The translations under genes and the position numbers were made by a program. A stretch of DNA of 64,000 bases from Plantimonas leprariae (GTDB taxonomy: Bacteria; Pseudomonadota; Alphaproteobacteria; Rhizobiales; Rhizobiaceae), in the NCBI RefSeq assembly GCF_008802405.1, contig NZ_VZDO01000001.1, forward strand, positions 434,001 to 498,000, given 5' to 3'. Below the pieces are notes generated by a model. That model saw only the letters and a program-made list of their open reading frames with translations, had not been told where the DNA came from and did no database searches. Of the stretch, positions 40,279 through 49,790 are shown piece by piece; within the stretch, counting starts at the first letter, position 1; each line of letters starts with the position of its first letter.

Positions 40279-40638
40279 TCAGCCGCCGCCGTGCGACAGG
40301 ATGTTGACAAGGTTGCCGAAGGGATCGCGCACGAAGAAGCGCCGGACGCCCCACGGCTCGTCCGCGATGTCCCGGACGATGGCGATGCCTTTCGCCACGG
40401 CGCGCTCGCGGAAGCCGTCGGCGTCGTCGACCTCGATCGACAGAGCCGGCACGGGCATCCCCGAGCCGCCGTCGCGCGCGACGCTCACCTGCGGCGCGGC
40501 GGTCACGCCGGGCGCAACGAAGGTCGCGATCCAGCCATGGTCCATCACGAGGTCGAGACCGAGGAAGTCGCGATAGAAGGCCGCTGCCGATGCCGGCTCG
40601 GCCGCGGCGAGGTTGGCGACGATCCGCCGGACTTCCAT
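40279..40638 (-). CDS. Glyoxalase/bleomycin-resistance (VOC) family protein
   Basis: A 119-residue vicinal-oxygen-chelate fold protein: an N-terminal LAAAEPASAAAFYRDFLGLDLVMD, a middle LSIEVDDADGFRERAVAKG, and a terminal VRRFFVRDPFGNLVNILSH. The usual metal-binding Glu and His positions are partly present (the C-terminal half keeps DPFGN). The substrate is unknown. It is convergent with the ceramidase-like gene. Confidence 0.87.
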   Translation of the reverse strand: MEVRRIVANLAAAEPASAAAFYRDFLGLDLVMDHGWIATFVAPGVTAAPQVSVARDGGSGMPVPALSIEVDDADGFRERAVAKGIAIVRDIADEPWGVRRFFVRDPFGNLVNILSHGGG

Positions 40639-40654
40639 GCGCGCCTCCCGACCA

Positions 40655-40692
40655 AGAAAAAGGCCGGACGCTTCCCCCGAAGCGCCCGGCCT
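40655..40692 (-). terminator. Terminator after the L,D-transpeptidase gene
   Basis: Stem AGGCCGGxCGCTTC/GAAGCGxCCGGCCT with one A:C mismatch and a 4-base loop; on the minus strand it is followed by TTTTTC. It lies 64 bases after the transpeptidase stop and just before the VOC gene start. Confidence 0.85.
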
Positions 40693-40755
40693 GCCGAGCG
40701 GTCCCCCGCTCCGAAACTCTTCATGCCGGCACGGATTCGCGCCGGCCGTCTGCGG

Positions 40756-41577
40756 TCAGCCGGCGACGCGGCTGCGCACCGAGGCGACCTTCTCGACCTT
40801 CCGCGACTTGGCCGTGGCCGGCGCCTTCGGCTCGACCATACGCTCGGCGCCCTGCAGCACCACGACCCGCGCGCCGAGCGGCACGCGCTCGTAGAGGTCG
40901 ATGATGTCCTGGTTGATCAGGCGGATGCAGCCCGACGAGGCGGCCTTGCCGATCGACTGCCATTCCGGGTTGCCGTGCAGGCGGTAGAGCGTGTCGCGAC
41001 CGTTCTGGTGGAGGTAGAGCGCGCGCGAGCCGAGCGGGTTCATCGGGCCCGGGTCCATGCCCTTGCCGTCCTTGAACTTCGAGAGGTCCTTGCGGCGCTC
41101 GATCATCTCCATCGGCGGGAACCAGCGCGGCCAGTGCTGCTTGTCGCCGATCCGCGCCTCGCCGGCCCAGGAGAAGCCGTCCTTGCCGACGCCGATGCCG
41201 TAGCGCATCGCCGTGCCGCCGCGCTCCACGACGTAGAGGAAGCGGTGCGGCGTATCGACCACCACGGTCCCCTCTTCGTATCCGCCGGAATCGTAGACGA
41301 CGCGCTGGCGCAGGAACTGCGGATCGATCTTCTTCACCGGGATCGCCGGCAGGTGGAAACCGTCGTCCTCCGTCGCGCCGTAGGCTTCCAGCGGCGTCGC
41401 GCCGAAGGTGCGGTCGTCCTCGACGGTCGGGGAAACGTAGGCGGTGATGCGGGCGACAGCGGCCGTGGTGTCGGAAACGACGCCGGCGGACTGACGCGAG
41501 GAGGTGGCGCAGCCGGAGCCGAGAAGGGTGGCGGCGAGCGCGAGGCTGACCGTGACTGTCTTGAGCGGCATCGGCAT
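40756..41577 (-). CDS. L,D-transpeptidase (YkuD/ErfK family) lipoprotein
   Basis: A 273-residue exported protein. The signal peptide ends in a lipobox-like LLGSGC, so it is probably a lipoprotein. The YkuD domain occupies about 100-240, with the catalytic cysteine in SGCIRL, preceded by the expected LYRLHGNPEW histidine. A basic Lys/Arg/Ala tail follows. It should cross-link peptidoglycan 3-3 or attach proteins to it, working with class A PBPs such as the one at 49791. MPMPLKTV is taken as the start; open frame continues upstream without similarity. It is divergent from the cueR-like gene. Confidence 0.9.
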   Translation of the reverse strand: MPMPLKTVTVSLALAATLLGSGCATSSRQSAGVVSDTTAAVARITAYVSPTVEDDRTFGATPLEAYGATEDDGFHLPAIPVKKIDPQFLRQRVVYDSGGYEEGTVVVDTPHRFLYVVERGGTAMRYGIGVGKDGFSWAGEARIGDKQHWPRWFPPMEMIERRKDLSKFKDGKGMDPGPMNPLGSRALYLHQNGRDTLYRLHGNPEWQSIGKAASSGCIRLINQDIIDLYERVPLGARVVVLQGAERMVEPKAPATAKSRKVEKVASVRSRVAG

Positions 41578-41745
41578 GATCGCGGGGTCCGGTCGAACGG
41601 GTACTTGGAAGTCTGCGGGATGCGCCGCCGTAGGGGATCCGGGCGAGACCAACTGCGACCTGAATAGGACCTGGCGTCGGCGCTGACAACGCTGACAATA
41701 GAGCGACTTATGGTTAATAAAGTCTTTGTTGCCGGGGCGTCACAG

Positions 41746-41776
41746 TTGACCCCGTCCGCCGCGCGGACATTTGCCT
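41746..41776 (+). promoter_or_regulatory. Possible MerR-type promoter before cueR
   Basis: A -35-like TTGACC at 41746 is followed by the palindrome GTCCGC-CGC-GCGGAC (41754-41768), sitting where MerR-family activators bind in an over-long spacer. The -10 element (TTGCCT near 41771) is poor. Autoregulation is inferred, and the canonical copper half-sites are not obvious. Confidence 0.35.
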
Positions 41777-41819
41777 TCCCGACCAAGCACATGCCGGTCC
41801 CTCGACCCGAGGAGGGCTG

Positions 41820-42248
41820 ATGAACATCGGAGAAGCCGCGCGCCGCTCCGGCCTGCCGCCGAAGACCATCCGCTACTACGAGGAAGTCGGGCTGCTGCGG
41901 CCGGCGCGGGCTCGCAACGGCTATCGCGACTACGGCGAGCGGGAGGTCCATCTCCTGCGCTTCCTCCAGCGCTCGCGCTCGCTCGGATTTTCCATCGAGG
42001 AGGCGAGGAAGCTCCTGTCCCTCTACGGCGACGAGCACCGCCATTCGGAGGACGTCCGCGCGATGGCGAACGGCCGGATCGCCGAGATCGACCGCAAGAT
42101 CGCCGAGCTCCATTCGCTGAAACGGGCGCTCGCGAGCCTCGCCGAACAGTGCCCCGGCGACAGCGGGCCGGACTGCCCGATCCTCGACGAGATCGCCGGC
42201 GCTTCCGCCGCGGCCTCGGCCCTTCCGCGACCGGGACATCGGGCGTAA
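41820..42248 (+). CDS. cueR: CueR/HmrR-like copper-responsive MerR regulator
   Basis: A 142-residue MerR regulator. The DNA-binding helix-turn-helix reads MNIGEAARRSGLPPKTIRYYEEVGLL, followed by a dimerisation coiled coil. The metal loop has C111 and C119 in CPGDSGPDCPIL, the same spacing as the two Cu(I)-binding cysteines of E. coli CueR (112/120). It would activate a copper-exporting ATPase or oxidase; none is in the window, so the target lies elsewhere or it regulates itself. GAGGAGG precedes the ATG. The tail is Ala-rich. Confidence 0.85.
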   Translation: MNIGEAARRSGLPPKTIRYYEEVGLLRPARARNGYRDYGEREVHLLRFLQRSRSLGFSIEEARKLLSLYGDEHRHSEDVRAMANGRIAEIDRKIAELHSLKRALASLAEQCPGDSGPDCPILDEIAGASAAASALPRPGHRA

Positions 42249-42285
42249 TCTTTCTCCGCCCGCGATCCCGCATGGAGCCCTGCCG

Positions 42286-42597
42286 TTGAGCGAAACCAAG
42301 GTGCTGCACGTCACCCTGCCGGCCGAGCTCGTCCGGCTGGTGGAGGCGAAGGTCGCGTCCGGCGAATACGAGAACGAGAGCGCCGTCGTGGCGAGCGGCC
42401 TCGAAGCGCTGGCTTTCGACGAGGACGCGTCGCCGCACGGCGAGGCGGAGATCGAATGCTGGCTGCGCGAGGAGGTGGTGCCGACGATGGATGCGGTCCG
42501 TGATGGCCGCGAACGCCTTCTGTCGGCGGAGGAGGCCGGACACAGGATCAAGGCTTACATCGAGCGGAGAAGCCGCGAGGCCGACGATCTTCGGTGA
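42286..42597 (+). CDS. parD: ParD/CopG-type antitoxin
   Basis: A 103-residue protein starting at TTG. The N-terminal ribbon-helix-helix is KVLHVTLPAELVRLVEAKVASGEYENESAVVASGLEAL, the usual ParD DNA-binding and dimerisation part; the acidic, Arg-ending C-terminus would wrap the toxin. Its stop overlaps the toxin start as GTGA, the classic type II layout. It probably represses its own operon. Confidence 0.8.
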   Translation: MSETKVLHVTLPAELVRLVEAKVASGEYENESAVVASGLEALAFDEDASPHGEAEIECWLREEVVPTMDAVRDGRERLLSAEEAGHRIKAYIERRSREADDLR

Positions 42598-42893
42598 TAC
42601 GCCGCGTGATCTTCACCGAACGGGCAACTCTGGACATCGAGCGGATCTACGAAGGCTTGGCGATCCGGTTCGGGAAACGCCGGGCCGGCGAAGCCGCCGA
42701 GGAGCTCTACTCGCATTGCCTCGGTTTCGACCTTTTCCCGGAACGCGGCCGGATGCGCCACGACGCCGAACCCGGGTTGCGAACGGTCGGCTACCGGCGA
42801 ATGGCGACGATCGCCTTCCGGGTGGAGCCAAGCCAGGTGACGATCGTCCGCATCTTCGCCGCGGGCCGCGACATCCGCTTCGACGATCTCTGA
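42594..42893 (+). CDS. parE: ParE/RelE-family toxin
   Basis: A 99-residue protein with a GTG start, coupled to the antitoxin. The fold is seen in FTERATLDIERIYEGLAIRFG at the start and a C-terminal YRRMATIAFRVEPSQVTIVRIFAAGRDI strand pair. ParE members poison DNA gyrase, whereas RelE members cut mRNA on the ribosome; the catalytic RelE residues are not clear, so ParE is favoured. Chromosomal pairs often stabilise the region or act in stress. Confidence 0.8.
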   Translation: MIRRVIFTERATLDIERIYEGLAIRFGKRRAGEAAEELYSHCLGFDLFPERGRMRHDAEPGLRTVGYRRMATIAFRVEPSQVTIVRIFAAGRDIRFDDL

Positions 42894-42945
42894 GCCATCG
42901 CGCCGCGCTTGCCGGCCAATCGCGGCCCGTTTACCATTCCGGCGT

Positions 42946-43449
42946 ATGCCGATCGTCTCCCTTCATCGCGGCGACCCCCTGGTCGACGGGCGCCAGTCCG
43001 AGCGCGCCATGCTGGTGCGCCGCGGCGTCCAGCGCCTGATGGGGGCGATGCGCATCTCGCTCCTGCCGGAGATGGCGCTGGATTCCGGCCGCCGGGCCGA
43101 TCTCGCCGGCCTGACCGAGAAGGGCGACGTCGTGATCGTCGAGATCAAGTCCTCGATCGAAGATTTCCGCGTCGACCGGAAGTGGCCGATCTACCGCCTC
43201 CACTGCGACCGGCTGTATTTCGCGACGCATCCAGGCGTGCCCCTCGACATCTTCCCGGAGGATTGCGGGCTGATCCTGTCGGACGGCTATGGCGCGGAGA
43301 TCCTGCGCGAGGCGCCGGAGCACCGCCTCGCCGGCTCGACGCGCAAAGTCATGACGCTGCGCTTCGCCCGGGCAGCAGCCGACCGGCTGCAGGCCGCCGA
43401 ATGGGCGGCGAACCCCTATCTCACGGGTCCGCCGCCCGAGGCCGGCTGA
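42946..43449 (+). CDS. mmcB: MmcB-like DNA repair protein (PD-(D/E)XK fold)
   Basis: A 167-residue protein with a nuclease-like core: R-A-D near [36 protein letters not shown], where the Asp, the Glu-x-Lys of EIKSS and a downstream basic helix make a PD-(D/E)XK site. The family is called MmcB and, in Caulobacter, is induced by mitomycin C. Whether it cuts DNA is not settled. It follows the toxin gene by 52 bases and precedes the dnaK promoter. Confidence 0.82.
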   Translation: MPIVSLHRGDPLVDGRQSERAMLVRRGVQRLMGAMRISLLPEMALDSGRRADLAGLTEKGDVVIVEIKSSIEDFRVDRKWPIYRLHCDRLYFATHPGVPLDIFPEDCGLILSDGYGAEILREAPEHRLAGSTRKVMTLRFARAAADRLQAAEWAANPYLTGPPPEAG

Positions 43450-43486
43450 AGCCCGGCGCATCGGAAAAATCCCGCCTCTCGCGTGG

Positions 43487-43513
43487 CTTGCGCGGCAAAA
43501 CGCCCGTCCATAT
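43487..43513 (+). promoter_or_regulatory. RpoH (sigma-32) heat-shock promoter of dnaK
   Basis: CTTG at 43487-43490 and CCATAT at 43508-43513 are separated by exactly 17 bases, matching the alphaproteobacterial RpoH pattern CTTG-N17-CCATNT. It lies 137 bases before the dnaK start, leaving a leader of about 125 bases. Confidence 0.75.
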
Positions 43514-43649
43514 ATACCTCGCAGCCCGGCGGGAGCGGCCTTTTCACCTGAAAGGCGCACCGCCGAACGTTCACATGCCACCGGGGGCCACCCAGTCGGA
43601 ACGCCTCCATAGAGGGTCCGGGCGGCCTGCTACTCGAAGGAGAACATTC

Positions 43650-45572
<1,923 letters not shown>

Positions 45573-45597
45573 CGCCGGCTTCCGGAACGACTTCGAG

Positions 45598-45627
45598 AAC
45601 CCCGGCGGGCAACCGCCGGGGCTTTTT
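45598..45627 (+). terminator. Terminator after dnaK
   Basis: A perfect 9-bp stem CCCCGGCGG/CCGCCGGGG with a GCAA-like tetraloop is followed by CTTTTTC. It should cut most transcripts between dnaK and dnaJ, keeping DnaK in excess. Confidence 0.92.
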
Positions 45628-45822
45628 CTTGGGCGACGGTGTGTCGGGCGAGGCACATCGGCCGCCGGTGCCAAGGCGTGTCGCGGCCGCGATTTCGCAT
45701 CGCCTCGTCCTATGGTAACGCCGGAACGGCATTCCCACATTGCGGCGAGGAGGCGGCGCGCAAGGGACGCGTTCCTTCCACGCCCGATCCTCTGACCACA
45801 GACACGAACGGACGGACCAGTC

Positions 45823-46977
45823 TTGGTAAAGGCCGATTATTACGAAGTTCTCGGCGTCGTGAAGACGGCCGACGACAAGGTCCTGAAGACCGCCTACCGT
45901 AAGCTCGCGATGGAGTTCCATCCCGACCGCAATCCGGGCAACGCGTCGGCCGAAGCGCGCTTCAAGGAGGTCGGCGAGGCCTACGAGGTCCTCAAGGACC
46001 CGCAGAAGCGCGCGGCCTACGACCGCTTCGGCCACCAGGCCTTCCAGAACGGCGGCGGCGGAGCGGGCTTCCGGGGCGACTTCGCCTCCTCCATGGCCGA
46101 CGTCTTCGACGACATCTTCGGCGAGATGATGGGGCGCGGGCGCGGCGGCGGGGCGGGCGGCCGCGCGGGAGCCGGCGGCGGGCGCGAGCGGGGGTCGGAC
46201 CTGCGCTACAACATGGAAGTCGGGCTGGAGGAAGCCTTCAACGGCAAGACCGCCGAGATCTCGGTGCCGACCACGATCCAGTGCGACGTCTGTTCGGGAA
46301 CGGGCGCGCGGCCGGGTTCGGGTGTCAAGACCTGCCCGACCTGCGCCGGCCAGGGGCGCGTGCGCGCCGCGCAGGGCTTCTTCGCCATCGAGCGCACCTG
46401 CCCGACCTGCCAGGGCCGCGGCGAGATCGTCGCCGACCCCTGCGCCAAGTGCCACGGCGAGGGCCGGCTGCCGGAAGAGCGCAAGCTCGCCGTCAACATC
46501 CCGGCCGGCATCGAGGACGGCACGCGCATCCGGCTCGCCGGCGAGGGCGAGGCGGGCCTGCGCGGCGGTCCGGCCGGCGATCTCTACATCTTCCTGTCGA
46601 TCCGCCCGCACGAGTTCTTTCAGCGCGACGGCTCGGACCTCTACTGCAAGATCCCGATCTCGATGACGACGGCGGCGCTCGGCGGCGGCTTCGACGTGAC
46701 GACGCTCGACGGCGGCACGACGCGCGTGAAGGTGCCGGAAGGCACGCAGACCGCCAAGCAGTTCCGGGTGAAGAACAAGGGCATGCCGGTGCTGCGCTCG
46801 GCGCAGACCGGCGACCTGTTCATCCAGGTGCAGGTCGAGACGCCGCAGAACCTGTCGCGCCGCCAGCGCGAGTTGCTGCAGGAGTTCGAGGACATCTCCT
46901 CGTCCGACAACTCGCCGCAGTCGACCGGCTTCTTCTCGCGCATGAAGGAGTTCTTCGGCGGGCTCGGCGAGGGCTGA
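45823..46977 (+). CDS. dnaJ: Chaperone DnaJ (Hsp40)
   Basis: A 384-residue type I J-protein with a TTG start. The J domain (about 4-70) has HPD in [14 protein letters not shown] Gly-rich region follows, then the zinc-binding part with four CxxCxGxG repeats ([32 protein letters not shown]), then substrate-binding and dimerisation domains. It delivers clients to DnaK and stimulates its ATPase. Confidence 0.97.
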   Translation: MVKADYYEVLGVVKTADDKVLKTAYRKLAMEFHPDRNPGNASAEARFKEVGEAYEVLKDPQKRAAYDRFGHQAFQNGGGGAGFRGDFASSMADVFDDIFGEMMGRGRGGGAGGRAGAGGGRERGSDLRYNMEVGLEEAFNGKTAEISVPTTIQCDVCSGTGARPGSGVKTCPTCAGQGRVRAAQGFFAIERTCPTCQGRGEIVADPCAKCHGEGRLPEERKLAVNIPAGIEDGTRIRLAGEGEAGLRGGPAGDLYIFLSIRPHEFFQRDGSDLYCKIPISMTTAALGGGFDVTTLDGGTTRVKVPEGTQTAKQFRVKNKGMPVLRSAQTGDLFIQVQVETPQNLSRRQRELLQEFEDISSSDNSPQSTGFFSRMKEFFGGLGEG

Positions 46978-46984
46978 AGATCGC

Positions 46985-47377
46985 CTACCCTTCCGAGCGG
47001 CCGGAACTGTCGCGGTCGCGCTCGTAGCGCCGCTCCAGCGGAAACGGCGGCAGCCACGATTCGCGCCGCACGGTCCAGAGCTCGTAGGTCGGCATGAATT
47101 GGTCAGGAGCGTCCAGCGCCCCGAGACTCACCTCGACCTCGTCGCCGCTCCGCCCGAACACCGATGAGCCGCAGCGCGGACAGAAGTGCCGTCCAGCATA
47201 GTCGCGGGTCTCGCCCTCGATCGTGACCGCATCCTCGGGAAAGATCGCGGAGGCGTGGAACAGCGAGCCGTGGTGCTTGCGGCAATCGAGACAATGGCAG
47301 AGGCCGACCCGGTACGGCTGTCCTTCCGCCGCGATGCGCACGTCGCCGCACACGCAACCGCCTTCGAGCCGATCCAT
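46985..47377 (-). CDS. GFA-family zinc protein (second copy)
   Basis: A 130-residue GFA protein, with CVCGDV near the N-terminus, CHCLDCRKHHGS in the middle and FCPRCGSSVF later. It diverges strongly from the copy at 13403 and is longer at the C-terminus, so these are paralogous subfamilies rather than a recent duplication. The substrate is unknown. GAGGAGG precedes the ATG. It is convergent with dnaJ (7 bases). Confidence 0.87.
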   Translation of the reverse strand: MDRLEGGCVCGDVRIAAEGQPYRVGLCHCLDCRKHHGSLFHASAIFPEDAVTIEGETRDYAGRHFCPRCGSSVFGRSGDEVEVSLGALDAPDQFMPTYELWTVRRESWLPPFPLERRYERDRDSSGRSEG

Positions 47378-47565
47378 GCCGTGCCTCCTCGCTCGATCCT
47401 CGAGATGATTCTTCCGCCAGCGAAGTCGTCTGTCGGTTAAACCGTTCCGTCGGCCCGCGAGCTTCGTACAACTGCCATCCGTTTGCGCCATTTTCCGTTC
47501 GAGACGCGACAAGCCCGCACCACATGCTATAGGGCGAGTCGCGAAACGAGCGGGATCGAAGTCAC

Positions 47566-48177
47566 ATGCACGGACGCGACGAACGGGCCGGAGAGAACAG
47601 GGGCGATGCGCTGCGCTTCTTCAAGACCTGGCTGCGCCATCCGCTGAAACTCGGGGCCGTCGCGCCGTCCTCCGCCGCCTATTGCGCGACGATGGCGAAC
47701 TGCGCCTCGACCGAGATCGACGGGCCGGTGCTGGAACTCGGCCCCGGCCTCGGCGTCGTGACCAAGGCGCTCCTCGACAAGGGCGTCGATCCGAAGCGCA
47801 TCACGTCGATCGAGTACGATCCGGGTTTCGCGGCGACGCTGAAGGACCGGTTCCCCGCGGTGAACGTGATCCGGGGCGATGCCTTCGACCTCGACCGGAC
47901 GCTGGGCGAGCGCCGAGGCGAGAAGTTCGCCGCGATCCTCCTCGCCGTACCGATCGTCGGGCTGCCGCAGGACAAGCGGCAGGCGCTCTTCGCCGACTAC
48001 TTCAGGCGCCTCCTCCCCGGCGGCAACATCACCCAGCTTTCCTACCTGGTGACGGCGCCCGTGAAGCCCGTTCCGGGCGTGTTCGACGTTTCCGCCTCGC
48101 CGGTGGTCTGGGACAACATCCCGCCGGCCCGCGTCTGGATCTACGCCCCGGCGAAGTCCGGCCGCATGGCAGCCTGA
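47566..48177 (+). CDS. pmtA: Phospholipid N-methyltransferase (PmtA, Sinorhizobium type)
   Basis: A 203-residue SAM-dependent methyltransferase. The SAM motif LELGPGLGVVTKALLDKG is near residue 55, with IEYD and NVIRGDAF later, and the C-terminal IPPARVWIYA is characteristic of rhizobial PmtA. It methylates phosphatidylethanolamine stepwise to phosphatidylcholine. A KsgA-like rRNA methyltransferase is the alternative for the motif alone, but the short length and RFFKTWLRHPLKLGAVAPSS start favour PmtA. Confidence 0.85.
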   Translation: MHGRDERAGENRGDALRFFKTWLRHPLKLGAVAPSSAAYCATMANCASTEIDGPVLELGPGLGVVTKALLDKGVDPKRITSIEYDPGFAATLKDRFPAVNVIRGDAFDLDRTLGERRGEKFAAILLAVPIVGLPQDKRQALFADYFRRLLPGGNITQLSYLVTAPVKPVPGVFDVSASPVVWDNIPPARVWIYAPAKSGRMAA

Positions 48178-48187
48178 GCCGGCCGCG

Positions 48188-48742
48188 TTGAGCCCGCGAA
48201 TCCTCGTCCTGCCGGGCACGCTGGAGTCCGCCTCGCCCGACCACGCGCTCGCCTTCGAGGCGGCGCGGCTCCTCGCCGGGACCAGTGCCACGGTGACGCT
48301 CGTCGGGCTCGCCGACTATCCGCTGCCGCTCATCGACGTCGCCTCGGGCGAGGATCCGCCGGAAGCGGCGGTGCGGCTTGCCGGCCGGATCGCGGCCTCC
48401 GACGCGCTCCTCCTCGTTTCGCCCGACGCGAACGGCTCGGTGCCGCCCCTTCTCAAGAACGCGGTCGACTGGATCGCCCGCGTCCGGCGCGCCGGCAGCC
48501 GACCGATCCAGCCCTTCCGCGGCCTCGTCGTGGCGCTCGCCTCCGCCTCGCCGGGACGCTCCGGCGGCTTCCGGGCGCTGGACGGCTGGCGCCCGATCTT
48601 CCGGGACCTCGGAGCCGAGGTCATCGGCCGGCAGGCGACGGTTGACGGCGCGGCGGGTCTGGAAGGCGCCTACGAGATGCTGGAGCTCTTCGTCGCCGAT
48701 CTCGCCGACAAGGCGCAGGCGCTCGGCCGCCACCGCTACTGA
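48188..48742 (+). CDS. NAD(P)H-dependent FMN reductase
   Basis: A 184-residue flavodoxin-like protein with a TTG start. The phosphate loop PGTLESASPDHAL is at the N-terminus (it replaces the usual GS-RxxSxN), and SPDANGSVPPLLKNAVDWI is the family core near residue 77-96. These enzymes reduce free or bound FMN and sometimes quinones or azo dyes. It is 10 bases after pmtA, so probably co-transcribed. Confidence 0.82.
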   Translation: MSPRILVLPGTLESASPDHALAFEAARLLAGTSATVTLVGLADYPLPLIDVASGEDPPEAAVRLAGRIAASDALLLVSPDANGSVPPLLKNAVDWIARVRRAGSRPIQPFRGLVVALASASPGRSGGFRALDGWRPIFRDLGAEVIGRQATVDGAAGLEGAYEMLELFVADLADKAQALGRHRY

Positions 48743-48762
48743 GGGCAAGGCGGGACGCGCCC

Positions 48763-49557
48763 TCAGGCGATCGTGTCCACCACGCCGCCGTCGACCCGAA
48801 GCGCCGCGCCGGAGGTGGCCGAGGCCTGTTCCGAGCAGACATAGACGATCATGTTCGCGACCTCCTCGACGCTGGCCAGGCGCTGGATGACGGAGGACGA
48901 GCGCTCGGCCTTGACGAAGGCGGCTCCGGCTTCCTCGAAGGAGATGCCCTGCTCTTCCGCCATCGGCTTCAGCATGGCGGAAACGCCTTCCGATGCGGTC
49001 GGACCGGGCAGGACGGCGTTCACCGTCACGCCGCTGCCTCGGGCCACCTTGGCGAGGCCGCGCGACACGGCGAGCTGCGCCGTCTTGGTGAAGCCGTAGT
49101 GCACCATGTCCGCCGGGATGTTCAGCGCGGACTCGGAGGAGATGAAGACGATCCGGCCCCAGCCGCGCTCCATCATGCCTTTCAGGTAGCTGCGCGACAG
49201 TCGCACGCCGGACATGACGTTCGCCTGGAAGAAGCGCTCCCAGTCCGCGTCGTCGATCTCGAAGAACGGCTTCAATTCGAAGATGCCGAGATTGTTGACG
49301 AGGATGTCGACGGCGGGAATGCGCTCGGCCGCCGCGGCGCAACCGTCCGCCGCGGCGAGATCGAGGGGAAGCGCTTCCAGCTTCGCCTCCGGCACTTCCA
49401 ACCGGATGTCCCGGATCGCTGCCTCGACCCGCTCCGCGGTGCGGCCGTTGACGATCACCGTCGCGCCTGCTGCCGCAAGGCCCTTCGCCGCGGCGAAGCC
49501 GATGCCGCCGGTCGACCCCGTCACCAGGGCGCGTTTGCCGTCGAGTGCGATACGCAT
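48763..49557 (-). CDS. Short-chain dehydrogenase/reductase
   Basis: A 264-residue Rossmann oxidoreductase. The coenzyme loop is VTGSTGGIGFAAAKGL, NNLGIF replaces NNAG, the catalytic Ser is in FISSESAL and the Tyr-x3-Lys is YGFTKTA. The Arg in NGRTAER suggests NADPH. The substrate is unknown. It is convergent with the FMN reductase gene. Confidence 0.9.
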   Translation of the reverse strand: MRIALDGKRALVTGSTGGIGFAAAKGLAAAGATVIVNGRTAERVEAAIRDIRLEVPEAKLEALPLDLAAADGCAAAAERIPAVDILVNNLGIFELKPFFEIDDADWERFFQANVMSGVRLSRSYLKGMMERGWGRIVFISSESALNIPADMVHYGFTKTAQLAVSRGLAKVARGSGVTVNAVLPGPTASEGVSAMLKPMAEEQGISFEEAGAAFVKAERSSSVIQRLASVEEVANMIVYVCSEQASATSGAALRVDGGVVDTIA

Positions 49558-49790
49558 CGCTCCGCCGTCCTTTCCCGAACCGTTTCGAGCTCCGGCAGAT
49601 GCGGCTGGGACGCGCCCGATCAAGGGTGACGCTGCGTGCGCGATTCCTCAACGGCCCGTTAATTCGCCGTATTTAGGTTGCACCGCGGGCGGGCGAGCGT
49701 GCGGCCGGCGGGGGATGGACCGGCGCGCGAACCGCACGACCCGGAGCGGCGCGAGCGAAGCGCCCGGCCGGACACGCGAGAAGGGGATCA

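Noticed and set aside
36566-40354. Minus-strand frame of about 1260 codons opposite glcB and following genes
   Set aside because: Shadow of the plus-strand genes; it is composed of His/Arg/Val-rich sequence typical of antisense frames in this DNA.
41578-41745. TTAACCAT half-site (reverse strand) suggesting CtrA control of the L,D-transpeptidase
   Set aside because: Only one half of the TTAA-N7-TTAA pair is present; too weak to list as a site.
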